This document shows positions 18,831-28,530 of a stretch of 64,000 nt of DNA, piece by piece. The DNA lies in assembly GCA_020073305.1 (NCBI GenBank), contig JAIQFK010000003.1:62001-126000 (forward strand), written 5' to 3'. The position numbers were made by a program, and so were the translations under genes. Under the pieces are notes generated by a model that was not told the origin of the DNA, did no database searches, and saw nothing but the letters and a program-made list of their open reading frames with translations. Origin of the DNA: Terriglobia bacterium. Lineage in GTDB: Bacteria; Acidobacteriota; Terriglobia; Bryobacterales; Bryobacteraceae. Numbering within the stretch: the first letter of the stretch is position 1; every line of letters begins with the position of its first letter.

Positions 18831-19300
18831 AGCATTTTTTGAGGCTGGGACGGATCTCTCCAAACTTCAACTTCGCGGGTTTCGGGATAAACGATCCAGA
18901 CGCATTGTGCACCGGCGGCGAAGTACTGGCGGATTTTGCGCCTCATCGCCGACGCGGTGTCATTCGGGGAGAGCACTTCCACGGCCAAATCCGGCGCACC
19001 AGGGATGTCGGCATTGGGATCAATCTGCTTGGCGCGTTCTGATCGTAGAAAGGAAACATCGGGCGCGCGCTTGATGTTGGGGCCGAGGACGAACAGATTC
19101 TCGGGGTTGAAGACTTCACCGACGGGATGTGTCTCCAGATAGCGGTCTAGCGCCCGAAATAATTTCACGGCTGTCCTGTTGTGCAGCGGCCGCGGCTTCG
19201 TCATGACGACCAGCTCCCCTTCGTCGAGCTCGTAGCTCAGCTCGTCCGGTTCTGCCAGCCGGTCGAATTCCTCGACGCTCATCAGCGTCTTCGCGCCCAT
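18755..19300 (-). CDS. Uma2-family (DUF820) PD-(D/E)xK nuclease-like protein
   Basis: A 181-residue protein with the Uma2 pattern: MSVEEFDRL near the N-terminus, DGELVVM, RAPDVSFL, the PDLAVEVLSPND active-site strand with Asp and Glu, and CVWIVYPETREVEVW. The fold resembles restriction-type nucleases. Such genes are scattered in many copies in cyanobacteria and acidobacteria and their function is not known. A TAGAAT hexamer at 19307-19312 (minus strand) lies six bases before the ATG. Its 3' end overlaps the endonuclease IV gene by 76 bases on the opposite strand. Confidence 0.88.
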   Translation of the reverse strand: MGAKTLMSVEEFDRLAEPDELSYELDEGELVVMTKPRPLHNRTAVKLFRALDRYLETHPVGEVFNPENLFVLGPNIKRAPDVSFLRSERAKQIDPNADIPGAPDLAVEVLSPNDTASAMRRKIRQYFAAGAQCVWIVYPETREVEVWRDPSQPQKMLQETDVLEAPDLLPGFALRVSALFA

Positions 19301-19306
19301 GATTTA

Positions 19307-19312
19307 ATTCTA
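19307..19312 (-). promoter_or_regulatory. TAGAAT six bases before the Uma2 ATG
   Basis: The plus strand reads ATTCTA, so the minus strand has TAGAAT, six bases upstream of the ATG at 19300. This predicts a leaderless message. Confidence 0.45.
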
Positions 19313-19352
19313 CAGCCAACAGTCTGTTAACATCGTCAAATCAGCCCGTAAA

Positions 19353-21797
19353 ATGCCGGAAAAGTCCTACGATCACAAACAGATTGAGCTGAAGTGGTAC
19401 GAGCGGTGGGCAGGCGAAGACCTGTACAAAGCCGAAGAGAACTCCGCCCGCCCGAAGTTTTATGTGCTCGAGATGCTCCCGTATCCTTCGGGCGCGCTGC
19501 ACATCGGCCATATCCGCAATTACTCGATCGGCGACGCACTGGCGCGCTACAAATGGATGCGCGGTTTCAACGTGCTGCACCCCATGGGCTGGGACGCCTT
19601 CGGGCTGCCCGCGGAGAACGCGGCCATTGCCAACCAGCGCCCGCCGCGCGAGTGGACACGATCAAACATCGCCAAGATGAAGGCGACGCATCGCCGTTTT
19701 CAGTTCAGCTACGACTGGGAGCGCGAGGTGACCACTTGCGAGCCGGAATATTATCGCTGGAACCAGTGGTTCTTTCTCAAGATGCTGGAGCGCGGCATCG
19801 CCTACCGGAAGAAGGCGCTGGTGAACTGGTGTCCGCAGTGCGGCACGGTACTGGCGAATGAGCAGGTGGTGAATGGCTGCTGCTGGCGGCATGAAACCAC
19901 CCTGGTGGAGCAGCGCGCGCTCGAACAATGGTTCTTCAAGATCACGCAGTACGCCGATGAGCTACTGGCGGATATCGCGCAGCTCGAAGGCAACTGGCCG
20001 GAGCGCGTGCTCACCATGCAGCGCAACTGGATCGGACGCTCGGAGGGCACCGAAGCGGCTTTCGGCTCCGAGTTCGGACCCATCCGCGTTTTCACCACGC
20101 GGGTGGATACCATCTTCGGGGCAACGTGCGTGATTCTTGCCCCCGAACATCCCCTGGCGGAGAAGATGCTGGATGGTGCGGGACGCGCACGCGCCAAGCA
20201 GATGGTGGACGCGCGCGCCAATAAGGATCCCGGCGACCTTGAGAAAGAAGGTTTCTTCACGGGTCACTACGCCGTGAATCCGTACAGCGGCGAGCGCGTG
20301 CCTGTCTGGGTGGCGAACTTCGTGCTCATGACCTACGGCACGGGCGCGATCATGGCGGTTCCGGCGCACGATCAGCGCGATTTTGAATTTTGCACGAAGT
20401 ACGGGATTCCCATTCGGCCTGTGATTCGTCCGGAGGCCGGCGCGCTCGCCGATGCAGCGGTGATGAAGGACGCGTTTCCCGACGATGGCATGGTGGAACA
20501 ATCCGGCGAGTTCTCAGGACTGAGAAGCTATGAAGCTCGCCGCCGCATGTCGGAAAAGGCCGAGCGGGAAGGCTTCGGCATGTCGGCTGTCACCTACCGC
20601 ATCAAGGACTGGGGCGTCTCGCGGCAGCGCTACTGGGGCACTCCGATTCCGGTGGTTCACTGCCCGGCCGATGGTGTGGTTCCGGTTCCCGAGAGCAGCC
20701 TGCCGGTCTTGCTTCCGCTCGACGTGGAGATTACGGGGAGGGGCCGCTCGCCTCTTGAAGACGTGCCCGAGTTCGTTAACGCAAAGTGTCCCAAATGCGG
20801 CGGACCCGCCCGGCGCGAAACCGATACGATGGACACATTCGTTGATTCGTCCTGGTATTTCTACCGTTATTGCGACCCGAAGAACGGCCGCGCACCGTTT
20901 GACTCCCAGAAAATCGCGTACTGGTTCCCGATTGACCAGTACATCGGCGGCGTGGAGCACGCTATCCTGCACCTGATCTACTCGCGCTTTTTCACCAAGG
21001 TGATGCGCGACATCGGGCTGGTGAAAAACAGCGAGCCGGTGAAGAAGCTGTTCACGCAGGGCATGGTGATCGCCGAGGGCGCGAAGATGTCGAAGTCCAA
21101 AGGGAACGTTGTGGATGCCGACATGCTCGCTGGAAAATTCGGCACCGATACAGCGCGGATGTTTATTCTGTTTGCCGGTCCTCCGGAGAAAGAAGTGGAC
21201 TGGCGCAGCGAAGGCGCCGAGGGGATCTATCGCTTCCTCGGCCGTGTGTACCGGTTCTTCACCCGCAACATTGAGCGCGCCTCCGCTGCCACGGGTGCGC
21301 CCAGCGAGCCGGATCGGAAGGTTTTACGCAAGCTGCACCAGACCGTCAAGAAACTCACCGGGGATTTCGAAAGCCGATGGCACTTCAACACGTCGATTGC
21401 AGCCATCATGGAGCTGGTCAACGAACTCTACACCGCGGAGGCGGAACTTTCTGGCGCGGTACTGGCTGAGGTACTGGAGAAACTCGCGCTGCTACTCGGT
21501 CCTTTCGCGCCGTATCTCGCACAGGAGTTGTGGGACGAGTTGGGCAGAACCGGCCCCGTATTCCGGCAGCCATGGCCGTCGTATGACGCAGAACTGGCCA
21601 AAGAAGACGAGGTCCAGTGGGTTGTGCAAGTGAATGGTAAACTGCGAAGTCATTACTTGGCGCCATTGGGGACTCCGGTAGATCATGTCGTCGAGGGCAC
21701 TCGGGCAGATCCAAAGGTGCAGGCTTACCTGAACGGTAAACAGGAACTGAAAGTCATTACCGTGCCGGACAAGTTGGTGAACTTTGTAGTCCGCTAA
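19353..21797 (+). CDS. leuS: Leucyl-tRNA synthetase
   Basis: Class I synthetase that charges tRNA-Leu, 814 residues. The HIGH motif is HIGHIRNY near residue 50, the CP1 editing domain spans roughly 220-420 with VDTIFGATCVILAPEHP and MAVPAHDQRDFEF, and the KMSKS motif is AKMSKSKGNVVDAD. Zinc-type cysteines appear in CPQCGTVLANEQV and CPKCGGPARRETD. The C-terminal anticodon-binding helices are present. The ATG at 19353 follows GCCCGTAAA with no clear ribosome site. No T-box or attenuator is visible upstream. It is divergent from the Uma2 gene. Confidence 0.97.
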   Translation: MPEKSYDHKQIELKWYERWAGEDLYKAEENSARPKFYVLEMLPYPSGALHIGHIRNYSIGDALARYKWMRGFNVLHPMGWDAFGLPAENAAIANQRPPREWTRSNIAKMKATHRRFQFSYDWEREVTTCEPEYYRWNQWFFLKMLERGIAYRKKALVNWCPQCGTVLANEQVVNGCCWRHETTLVEQRALEQWFFKITQYADELLADIAQLEGNWPERVLTMQRNWIGRSEGTEAAFGSEFGPIRVFTTRVDTIFGATCVILAPEHPLAEKMLDGAGRARAKQMVDARANKDPGDLEKEGFFTGHYAVNPYSGERVPVWVANFVLMTYGTGAIMAVPAHDQRDFEFCTKYGIPIRPVIRPEAGALADAAVMKDAFPDDGMVEQSGEFSGLRSYEARRRMSEKAEREGFGMSAVTYRIKDWGVSRQRYWGTPIPVVHCPADGVVPVPESSLPVLLPLDVEITGRGRSPLEDVPEFVNAKCPKCGGPARRETDTMDTFVDSSWYFYRYCDPKNGRAPFDSQKIAYWFPIDQYIGGVEHAILHLIYSRFFTKVMRDIGLVKNSEPVKKLFTQGMVIAEGAKMSKSKGNVVDADMLAGKFGTDTARMFILFAGPPEKEVDWRSEGAEGIYRFLGRVYRFFTRNIERASAATGAPSEPDRKVLRKLHQTVKKLTGDFESRWHFNTSIAAIMELVNELYTAEAELSGAVLAEVLEKLALLLGPFAPYLAQELWDELGRTGPVFRQPWPSYDAELAKEDEVQWVVQVNGKLRSHYLAPLGTPVDHVVEGTRADPKVQAYLNGKQELKVITVPDKLVNFVVR

Positions 21798-21829
21798 AAG
21801 ACGCTTAGTTTTATACCGCTTGCTACGCG

Positions 21830-21863
21830 CGCGGCTCAGTTAGCAGACGTTTTCCGAGCCGCG
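21830..21863 (+). other. Inverted repeat ahead of the Tat-exported oxidoreductase gene
   Basis: CGCGGCTC at 21830-21837 and GAGCCGCG at 21856-21863 are perfect eight-base arms with an 18-base loop. The pair lies 32 bases before the ATG at 21896 and after leuS. There is no T run, so it could be an operator or an mRNA hairpin. Confidence 0.4.
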
Positions 21864-21895
21864 ACCACAGGGAGCGGTCTGAGAAAGGGTGATCC

Positions 21896-23209
21896 ATGAA
21901 CGATCGCAGAGATTTTCTGAAATCCGCCGCCGCGGCGTTTACCACGTCGATCTTCACCGGCAACGTTCGCGGCGCGAACGACCGCATTCGCGTGGCCTTC
22001 ATCGGGATGGGGCGCATGGGGACCGATAGCATGCAGGAGGCCATGAAGTTGCCGAACATGGAAGTGCCCGCGGTGTGCGACGTCTACCAGCCGAATCTCG
22101 AAAAGGCGGTGGCCGTCAGCGGCCGCGGACCGGATGGCACGCCCGACGCGCGCCCGAAGGCCAAGGGCATCACGGATTTTCGCGAGATCTTGGGCGACAA
22201 GTCGATCGATGCGGTGAACATCTCGACTCCCGACCACTGGCACGCCTACATGACAGTCGAGGCCTGCAAGAATGGCAAGGACGTTTATGTCGAGAAGCCC
22301 ATCTGCGTAGTCGTCGAGGAAGGCCGCAAGATGGTGCAAGCAGCGCGAAAATACGACCGTGTGGTGCAGGTGGGAACCTGGCAACGCTCCGGAGAGCATT
22401 TTCAGAAGGCGGCCGAAATCGTCTCGAGCGGCCAGCTTGGCAAAGTGGCCTTCGTGCGAACGTGGAACTACGGGCACCAGAAACCGGAGGGCATCGGGAA
22501 CCCGCCGGATGGCAGTCCGCCTCCGGACCTTGACTGGAACATGTGGCTCGGACCGGCCCCCGAGCGCGAATTCAACAAGAACCGCTTCGGCGTAGATCCA
22601 CATGCGTATTCGTTCTTCCGGTATTTCTGGGACTACGCAGGCGGCATGATGACCGACTGGGGGATTCACTTGCTCGATATCGTGCAGATGGCGTTCAACG
22701 AAACAGAGCCCACAACCATCACGAGCCTGGGCGGGAAATTCTATCTGCAGGACAATCGCGAGACGCCGGATACGCTGCAAGTAACGTACGAGTACCCCAA
22801 CGGGATGATCGTGACCTACGAAAATCGGGAAACCAACGGGCAGTCGATGTTCAACCACGGCTACGGCATTCTGTTCCACGGCACCGAGGGCACGTTATTT
22901 GTGGATCGCGCCGGTTATCAGTTGATCCCGGAAACAGGCTCGTCCCTCGAGGCGGCCGAAGCGCATCGGTCCAACGAATCCCTCTTGGAGCATTGGCAGA
23001 ACTTCCTGGATTGCATCAAGACGCGCAAGCGGCCCATAAGCGACATCGAGATCGGCCACCACTCGACGACTACCGCGCTCCTGGGAAATGTGTCTCTGCG
23101 GAGCAAGCTGCGCATCGATTGGGACGCGCAGCGCGAGACCACGTTGCAGCCGGAGGCCCGGCCGCTGCTCAAGCGTGAATACCGAAAGCCATGGAAGCTC
23201 GAAGTCTAG
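21896..23209 (+). CDS. Tat-exported Gfo/Idh/MocA-family oxidoreductase
   Basis: A 437-residue NAD(P)-dependent oxidoreductase with a twin-arginine signal (DRRDFLKSAAAAF) ending before ANDRIRVAFIGMGRMG, which is the Rossmann glycine motif. The middle has the family's EKPI block (VYVEKPICVVVEEGRKM), and the C-terminal sheet domain includes DWGIHLLDIVQMAF. The substrate is probably a sugar or sugar derivative. Tat export would allow the folded cofactor to be carried along. A GAGAAAGGGTG ribosome site precedes the ATG. The next gene starts inside its last 19 bases, so the two are co-expressed. Confidence 0.9.
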   Translation: MNDRRDFLKSAAAAFTTSIFTGNVRGANDRIRVAFIGMGRMGTDSMQEAMKLPNMEVPAVCDVYQPNLEKAVAVSGRGPDGTPDARPKAKGITDFREILGDKSIDAVNISTPDHWHAYMTVEACKNGKDVYVEKPICVVVEEGRKMVQAARKYDRVVQVGTWQRSGEHFQKAAEIVSSGQLGKVAFVRTWNYGHQKPEGIGNPPDGSPPPDLDWNMWLGPAPEREFNKNRFGVDPHAYSFFRYFWDYAGGMMTDWGIHLLDIVQMAFNETEPTTITSLGGKFYLQDNRETPDTLQVTYEYPNGMIVTYENRETNGQSMFNHGYGILFHGTEGTLFVDRAGYQLIPETGSSLEAAEAHRSNESLLEHWQNFLDCIKTRKRPISDIEIGHHSTTTALLGNVSLRSKLRIDWDAQRETTLQPEARPLLKREYRKPWKLEV

Positions 23210-24054
23210 GTCGAGCGGGCATTCTTGCCTGCGCAATCGTCGCCGCCCTTCACGCCCAGGCGCGCAAGACTGTTTTTCTCATCACCGATGCCGAAGGAGT
23301 AGCCGGTGTCTGCCGCCAGGACCAGACCGATCCTAAAGATCCGGAAATGCGCCAGCTCCTGACGGGTGAAATCAACGCGGCCGTCACCGGCCTGCTTAGC
23401 GATCCCTCGAAAGTGGACGAAGTGATCGTATGGGACGGCCACGATGGGAGCCAGTCGCTTTCCGCTCTGACGATTCACCCGCGCGCGAAGCTGATCATCG
23501 GCGACCTGGGCGTAACCATGACCCTCGAGCGTGGATACGCCGCGATCGGCTTCGTGGGCCAACACGCACGCGCCAACCGGAAGGGCGGGATCATGGCGCA
23601 TAGCTACAGTTCGCTCGGGATTCAGACCATGCTCATGAACGGGAAGCCGGTGGGTGAAATTGAAACGCGTGCGGCGCTCGCCGGTGCGTTTAATGTGCCG
23701 GTGATTTTTCTGAGCGGCGATCAAGCGGCGGCGGACGATCTGCACGCCATTTTGCCCGATGCCGAAGCGGCGGTGGTGAAAGAGGGCTTCTCCAATTACG
23801 CCTGCCAGACGCTTTCCGCCGAAGCCGCTCGCGACTTGATCAAAGAGGGCGCTACTCACGCGCTCCGCAAAATCGGCCAGATCAAGCCCTACAAAGTGGA
23901 CGGCCCCGTCACGATTCAAATCGAATACACGACCAGGAACGCACTGGGTGTGGACGCGCATCTACGCCCGGGGGCGGAGATCGTCGACGCGCGCACCATC
24001 CGCTATTCCGGTCGAGACTTTCTGGAAGCCTGGACCCGCTCGCAGCGTCCATAA
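23191..24054 (+). CDS. M55 family D-aminopeptidase (DppA-like), exported
   Basis: A 287-residue zinc peptidase of family M55. A short signal (GILACAIVAALHAQA) precedes TVFLITDAEGVAGV, the DxEG metal motif. VWDGHDGSQSL, GFVGQHARAN, GIMAHSYSS and SGDQAAADDL match the remaining DppA ligand and catalytic blocks. DppA-type enzymes cleave peptides with N-terminal D-residues such as D-Ala-D-Ala, so a role in peptidoglycan or D-peptide turnover is plausible. The ATG lies inside the upstream oxidoreductase gene (19-base overlap). Confidence 0.88.
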   Translation: MEARSLGRAGILACAIVAALHAQARKTVFLITDAEGVAGVCRQDQTDPKDPEMRQLLTGEINAAVTGLLSDPSKVDEVIVWDGHDGSQSLSALTIHPRAKLIIGDLGVTMTLERGYAAIGFVGQHARANRKGGIMAHSYSSLGIQTMLMNGKPVGEIETRAALAGAFNVPVIFLSGDQAAADDLHAILPDAEAAVVKEGFSNYACQTLSAEAARDLIKEGATHALRKIGQIKPYKVDGPVTIQIEYTTRNALGVDAHLRPGAEIVDARTIRYSGRDFLEAWTRSQRP

Positions 24055-24109
24055 GTGTAAACACTTCGCCGCGACGCGCCGACCCGATGCTACAATCTCG
24101 TTTCTCACG

Positions 24110-24760
24110 ATGCAGCGCTCCCTGGCCCCTGAAATCATGGACGACCCGCAGGTTCCAGAGCATGTGCGAGAGCGCTTCCACCATCAACTCGGATTCATCC
24201 AGCGACTCCTGGGAACGCACCGCGCGGTTCTGGACGCGCTTCGTTCAGATGCGCACCCCGTTCGCCGTGTGCTCGACATCGGCTGCGGCTATGGCGCGCT
24301 GCTGGATGAAATCCGGCGTGCGTTGCGTGTCGATGTGGTGGGCGCGGAACTGCGTGCCCCGCGGTGCAACGATTTGGGAATCCCCATCATCGAGGCCGAT
24401 GCTACGCGCGACCGCCTGCCGGATGCTGACGTAGCCGTCTGCGTGTTGGTTCTTCATCACCTGGGAGAAGAGGAGATTGTTGCATTGGTCCGCAACGCAG
24501 GCCGGTCCGTGCGCCGTTTCATCGCGATGGACCTGGTTCGCCACTGGTTGCCAATGGCGCTCTTCACCGCGTTCCTGTCGCCCCTGCTCATGCGCGAGGT
24601 CGCGGCGGATGGCCGTCAATCCATTCGCCGCGCGTACACGGCTGCAGAGCTGCGGGCGATTGTCGAGCGCGCAGTTGCGGGCACCGGCGCGCGGGTGGTG
24701 CACACCGTGACGCCGCTCCGCTCGCGGCAGACGATCGACATCGTCTGGGTTGAGGCCTGA
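24110..24760 (+). CDS. SAM-dependent methyltransferase
   Basis: A 216-residue class I methyltransferase. Motif I is VLDIGCGYGALLDEI, then DVVGAELR (motif II acidic end) and DADVAVCVLVLHHLGEEEI. The C-terminal portion resembles small-molecule methyltransferases of the UbiE/COQ5-like fold. The ATG at 24110 is preferred because conserved sequence starts shortly after it; TACAAT at 24091-24096 is a candidate -10. It ends 3 bases before the convergent binding-protein gene. The substrate is unknown. Confidence 0.82.
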   Translation: MQRSLAPEIMDDPQVPEHVRERFHHQLGFIQRLLGTHRAVLDALRSDAHPVRRVLDIGCGYGALLDEIRRALRVDVVGAELRAPRCNDLGIPIIEADATRDRLPDADVAVCVLVLHHLGEEEIVALVRNAGRSVRRFIAMDLVRHWLPMALFTAFLSPLLMREVAADGRQSIRRAYTAAELRAIVERAVAGTGARVVHTVTPLRSRQTIDIVWVEA

Positions 24761-24763
24761 TTC

Positions 24764-25768
24764 CTACTTCTTCTCCGTCTTGCTGGCCTCGCGCGCCTTG
24801 ATGAAATCGGCGGCGTTTTCCTTGGTGACCAGAGTCGCGCCCGTGTCCACGAACGTGGGCAGCGGCGAGAAGGGGTCCTGGGCCCAATTGACGTCCAGTG
24901 ATGGCGGTTTGTGGTGATAGATCTGGTCCAGCATTTGCACGCCGTAGTAGGCCATGGTGTAAGGTTTTTGGGAAATAGTGGCGGCAATGACTCCCTTCTG
25001 AACCCAGTTGAGCGTGCCTTCGTCGGTGTCCATGGCCACCACGATCTTCCCGGTGACCTTGGCGCGATCCAGCACCTCCCCCACTTCCTTACCCGCCTGC
25101 GCCTCCAGGCAGACAAAGCCGTCCACTTTGTCACGCCGCTTTTCGACGATTTCGTTGGTGGTGTCGAAAGCGATACGCGGGTCGCCCTTGATGTCGACCA
25201 CTTGCATCTTGAGCCCGGGATGTTCACTGAGCGCGAACTTGTAGCCGTTCAGGCGCTCTGCCAAATTCGACTGTCCTGGCATCGTGTACACCACCACGTT
25301 GCCCTTGCCTTGAAGCTCTTTCGCCAGCACGCGGCCGCCCATGACGCCTGCCTCATAATTGTTCGTTCCGATGAACAGGATCCGCTTGCTGGAGGGAGAA
25401 TCTGAATCGAGCGTAATCACCGGAATGCCGGCGGCGATGGCTGCGTCGATGTCAGGCTTCATGAGGTTGGCATCAGCGGGAGAGATGAGGATGCCCGCGG
25501 GCTTTTGTTGCAGCCCGGTAAGGCGCCGCAATTCCTGTTGCTGCGCGGCCGGGTCATAGGTGTCCGGTCCGACCAATTCCGCCTGCACCTGCATTTGCCT
25601 GGCTGCTCGCATTAAGCCGTTACCCGCACTCTCCCAGTAGGGGATCTTGATGTTCGCCGAGAGCAGATAGTACTTCTCCTGCGGGTTGTGCAACGATCCA
25701 CCGCAGCCTGCAAGTAATAGAAGCGCCCCGAGCCAAACCGCGCACAAGCATCCTTGCATCCGGCGCAT
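24764..25768 (-). CDS. Sugar-type periplasmic binding lipoprotein (RbsB-like), no transporter genes beside it
   Basis: A 334-residue type I periplasmic binding protein. The lipobox is LLLLAGCGG, so it should be anchored by a lipidated Cys. LLSANIKIPYWESAGNGLMRAA, GILISPADAN, IPVITLDSDS, GTNNYEAGVMGGRVLA and DGFVCLEAQAGKEVGEVL match the RbsB/LacI-like sugar-binding pattern. AAGGAGG precedes the ATG by about 7 bases, and a TAGAAT hexamer lies at 25800-25805 (minus strand). No ABC permease or ATPase gene adjoins it, so it either works with a transporter elsewhere or as a sensor. The ligand is unknown. Confidence 0.88.
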   Translation of the reverse strand: MRRMQGCLCAVWLGALLLLAGCGGSLHNPQEKYYLLSANIKIPYWESAGNGLMRAARQMQVQAELVGPDTYDPAAQQQELRRLTGLQQKPAGILISPADANLMKPDIDAAIAAGIPVITLDSDSPSSKRILFIGTNNYEAGVMGGRVLAKELQGKGNVVVYTMPGQSNLAERLNGYKFALSEHPGLKMQVVDIKGDPRIAFDTTNEIVEKRRDKVDGFVCLEAQAGKEVGEVLDRAKVTGKIVVAMDTDEGTLNWVQKGVIAATISQKPYTMAYYGVQMLDQIYHHKPPSLDVNWAQDPFSPLPTFVDTGATLVTKENAADFIKAREASKTEKK

Positions 25769-25799
25769 ACCAGCCTCCTTGATCCAGTTTGTGTCCTTG

Positions 25800-25805
25800 A
25801 TTCTA
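25800..25805 (-). promoter_or_regulatory. TAGAAT -10 for the binding lipoprotein gene
   Basis: The minus strand reads TAGAAT here, about 31 bases before the ATG at 25768. The leader holds a strong AAGGAGG ribosome site. This contrasts with the leaderless pattern seen at other genes. Confidence 0.4.
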
Positions 25806-25861
25806 TCCGAATTGCGCGATGGGATACAGTGCCCGATAGCGAAGGGTTTTGCAGCGCTGAT

Positions 25862-28525
25862 TCATTCGTAGCGGAGGGCGACGTTCGGATCTACCCGAGT
25901 AGCCCGGCGCGCCGGAATCCAACTCGCCGTCAGGGTTGCTGCGAACAGCGCACAGGCTACCGAAACAAAAATCTCGGGATCGCGCGGGCTGACGCCCACC
26001 AGCAGATTTCCGACGAGAGGAGTCGCCACCAGCGCTCCCGCGATGCCGATGCCAAGACCGGTGGCGGCCAGTCGGACGCCATTGGCCAGAACCATCGTGA
26101 GCACGGCACGGGTCTGCGCTCCCAGAGCCATCCGGATCCCAATTTCCTGCGTTCTGCGCCCGACCATAAACGACACCACGCCGTAAAGCCCGATGACGGC
26201 CAGCGACAGCGCTACCAGTCCGAAGGCTGCGCTCAACACCGCAATTATGCGCGGCACGAAGAGACCTCGCCCGGAAATGACACCCGACATGGTGAGAGTA
26301 GAGATGGGGGCAACTTCAGGATCCACAGCGGCGAGACGCCGGCGGACCTCGGGAGCGATCGCGGACGGGTCGCCTTCGGTACGAACGTGAATCGTGCGCC
26401 GGGGAGCGGCCTCCTGCAAATCCGCCAGGTAAAACCACGGCCTTGCCGGGGCGCCAATCTGCCCGGAAGTCGAGTCCTTCACGATTCCGACAATCTGAAT
26501 CGGCTGGTTTCCCCGCAGGCGGATGATGTGTCCGATGGCGCTGTCTAAACCGCCATTTTGCACGATGTATCGGCGTGCGAACGTTTCATTCACGACGGCG
26601 ACCTGCGGGGCCTTGGCGGTGTCGCGGTCAGTGAACTCACGGCCCCGCAGCAAAGGAATCTGCATGGTCGCAAAATATCCCGCGCCCACCTGATTCGTGG
26701 CAAGATCGAGAAATTTCTCGCCGTCCGGTGCGGTGTATCCATCCACCGACACGTCCCATGAACCACCAGACAAGAACGGAACGTTTGCAGCCATGCTGAC
26801 CGATCTCACACCCTGAAGACCCGCGAGCTGGGGTAGTAGCTGCTGGTAAAACCGTGTGGCCTGCTCGTTCGAGTACCCGCGCAAACTGGGGTCGACGGTG
26901 ACCAGCAGCAGATGACTCGGATTGAAACCTAAGTCCACGCTCTGCGCTCGAACGAACGCTTTCAAGAAAAGGCCTCCGGTAATCAAAAGAACGGCGGAGA
27001 GCGCAACCTGGCTGCAAATCAGGACACGCCTGGCGACAGCGCTGAACGACCGGCTTGCCGAAACGGACGTCCGCGTATTGATAGCGCTCCAGGCGTCCCG
27101 GACCGCCGTGAACGCCGGCATGAGACCGAAAACAAAGACGGCGGCCAGCGAGGCCAGAGCGGCGTAAACCAGAACCCGGCTATCGAGGCGAAATTCCGGG
27201 CCATCCTGACTCGAGAAGGGCACCATCGCCGTGAATGCGCGGATGCAAGCACCACCCAGAAGTACACCCCCGGCACAGCCGAGCGCGGCCAGGACGGCGC
27301 TCTCCGTGAGGAATTGACGGATTAGGGCTCCGCGAGAGGCCCCGATGGCGAGCTGCGTCGAAATCTCCCGCAGCCGCGAGGTGGCTTTGGCCATCATCAG
27401 GCTCGCCACATTCGCGCAAGCCATGAGCAGCACCAGGATGACTAAACCCATCAGAAGACCCGGCAGCAGCAGGGCATCATTATCGGCTCTGCGGCGCGCC
27501 ATTTCGGTGCGGACGAAGGCGACCGTGTCTTTGTTGCTCTCCGGATGCTCGCGCCCGAGATCGCGCATGATCACGTTCATCTCCGCTTGTGCTTGCGCAA
27601 CAGTCACCCCCGGCTTGAGGCGGCCGAGAATATTGAAGCCCCTCCAGGTTCTCTCGGTCAATATTTCCCCGCCATCGGGAATCACCATCGCGCTCATCAT
27701 CGTAGGTACGTAGATATCCGGACGGTAGTAAATATCGGGCCCCGTGAAAGACTGCGGAGCCACGCCCACGATGGTGAAACTGTGGCCGCTCAACTTGATT
27801 TCTTTTCCGGAAATATTAGGGTCGCTGGCGAAGACCCGTTTCCACAGCGCGTAGCTGATGACCGCAACCGGGTTCTTCCCCGGCACGCGGTCCTCTTCCG
27901 GAAGAAATGCCCGTCCCACGATAGGCTGCACGTCGAGCGTGGAAAAGAAATTTCCCGACACCAGAAGTCCGTAGACGATTTGGGGCTTGGCATCCGGCAC
28001 AGCGCCGGCCGGGTTCATTCCCGCTGACACCTGCTGATAAACGGTCAGGCCTTTGAACGACCTACTGCGTTTGCAGAAATCGACATAGTCCAAGTAGGAC
28101 GAGTTGCCAAACTGCGTCAGGCGCGAGGCCGCGGTATCGATGGCAATCAGCCCGCCGGCATCGGGCACGGGCACCGGGCGAAAGAGAAGGGCATCCACCA
28201 GACTGAAGATTGCGGTGTTGGCGCCTATTCCCAGTGCAAGCGAAAGAATGACGATGGCGGTGAAGCCGGGCCGTTTGCACAAGGTCCGGTACGTAAATCG
28301 CAGGTCGCGCCAGAGGGTGTCGAGAACAGAAATGGAGTTCATTTCGTAGATCGCCTCGCGAATCGTAGTCATGTTGCCGAGCTTACGCCGTGCGGCTGCG
28401 CGGGCATCCTCGTTCGTCATGCCCGCCTGGATATTCCGGTCGGTCTCGATCTCCAGGTAGGACTCCAGCTCCGCGGCCCTTTGCGCGTCCCAATACTTCC
28501 GCCGGAAAAATCGGGAGAGGCTCAT
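25862..28525 (-). CDS. ADOP-type MacB/FtsX-like permease
   Basis: An 887-residue permease of the acidobacterial duplicated-orphan type. An N-terminal soluble prefix (RRKYWDAQRAAELESYLEIET to ARRKLGN) precedes two MacB-PCD/FtsX modules. The first is marked by KRPGFTAIVILSLALGIGANTAIFSLVDALLF, and the chain ends ARRATRVDPNVALRYE, the usual family ending. No ATP-binding domain is present. The ATG at 28525 gives the conserved MSLSRFFRRKYW start; the frame is open upstream through padR. The padR stop lies 5 bases before the ATG, so both are one operon. These proteins are presumed to act in efflux or envelope stress, but substrates are not known. Confidence 0.9.
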   Translation of the reverse strand: MSLSRFFRRKYWDAQRAAELESYLEIETDRNIQAGMTNEDARAAARRKLGNMTTIREAIYEMNSISVLDTLWRDLRFTYRTLCKRPGFTAIVILSLALGIGANTAIFSLVDALLFRPVPVPDAGGLIAIDTAASRLTQFGNSSYLDYVDFCKRSRSFKGLTVYQQVSAGMNPAGAVPDAKPQIVYGLLVSGNFFSTLDVQPIVGRAFLPEEDRVPGKNPVAVISYALWKRVFASDPNISGKEIKLSGHSFTIVGVAPQSFTGPDIYYRPDIYVPTMMSAMVIPDGGEILTERTWRGFNILGRLKPGVTVAQAQAEMNVIMRDLGREHPESNKDTVAFVRTEMARRRADNDALLLPGLLMGLVILVLLMACANVASLMMAKATSRLREISTQLAIGASRGALIRQFLTESAVLAALGCAGGVLLGGACIRAFTAMVPFSSQDGPEFRLDSRVLVYAALASLAAVFVFGLMPAFTAVRDAWSAINTRTSVSASRSFSAVARRVLICSQVALSAVLLITGGLFLKAFVRAQSVDLGFNPSHLLLVTVDPSLRGYSNEQATRFYQQLLPQLAGLQGVRSVSMAANVPFLSGGSWDVSVDGYTAPDGEKFLDLATNQVGAGYFATMQIPLLRGREFTDRDTAKAPQVAVVNETFARRYIVQNGGLDSAIGHIIRLRGNQPIQIVGIVKDSTSGQIGAPARPWFYLADLQEAAPRRTIHVRTEGDPSAIAPEVRRRLAAVDPEVAPISTLTMSGVISGRGLFVPRIIAVLSAAFGLVALSLAVIGLYGVVSFMVGRRTQEIGIRMALGAQTRAVLTMVLANGVRLAATGLGIGIAGALVATPLVGNLLVGVSPRDPEIFVSVACALFAATLTASWIPARRATRVDPNVALRYE

Positions 28526-28530
28526 GGCTT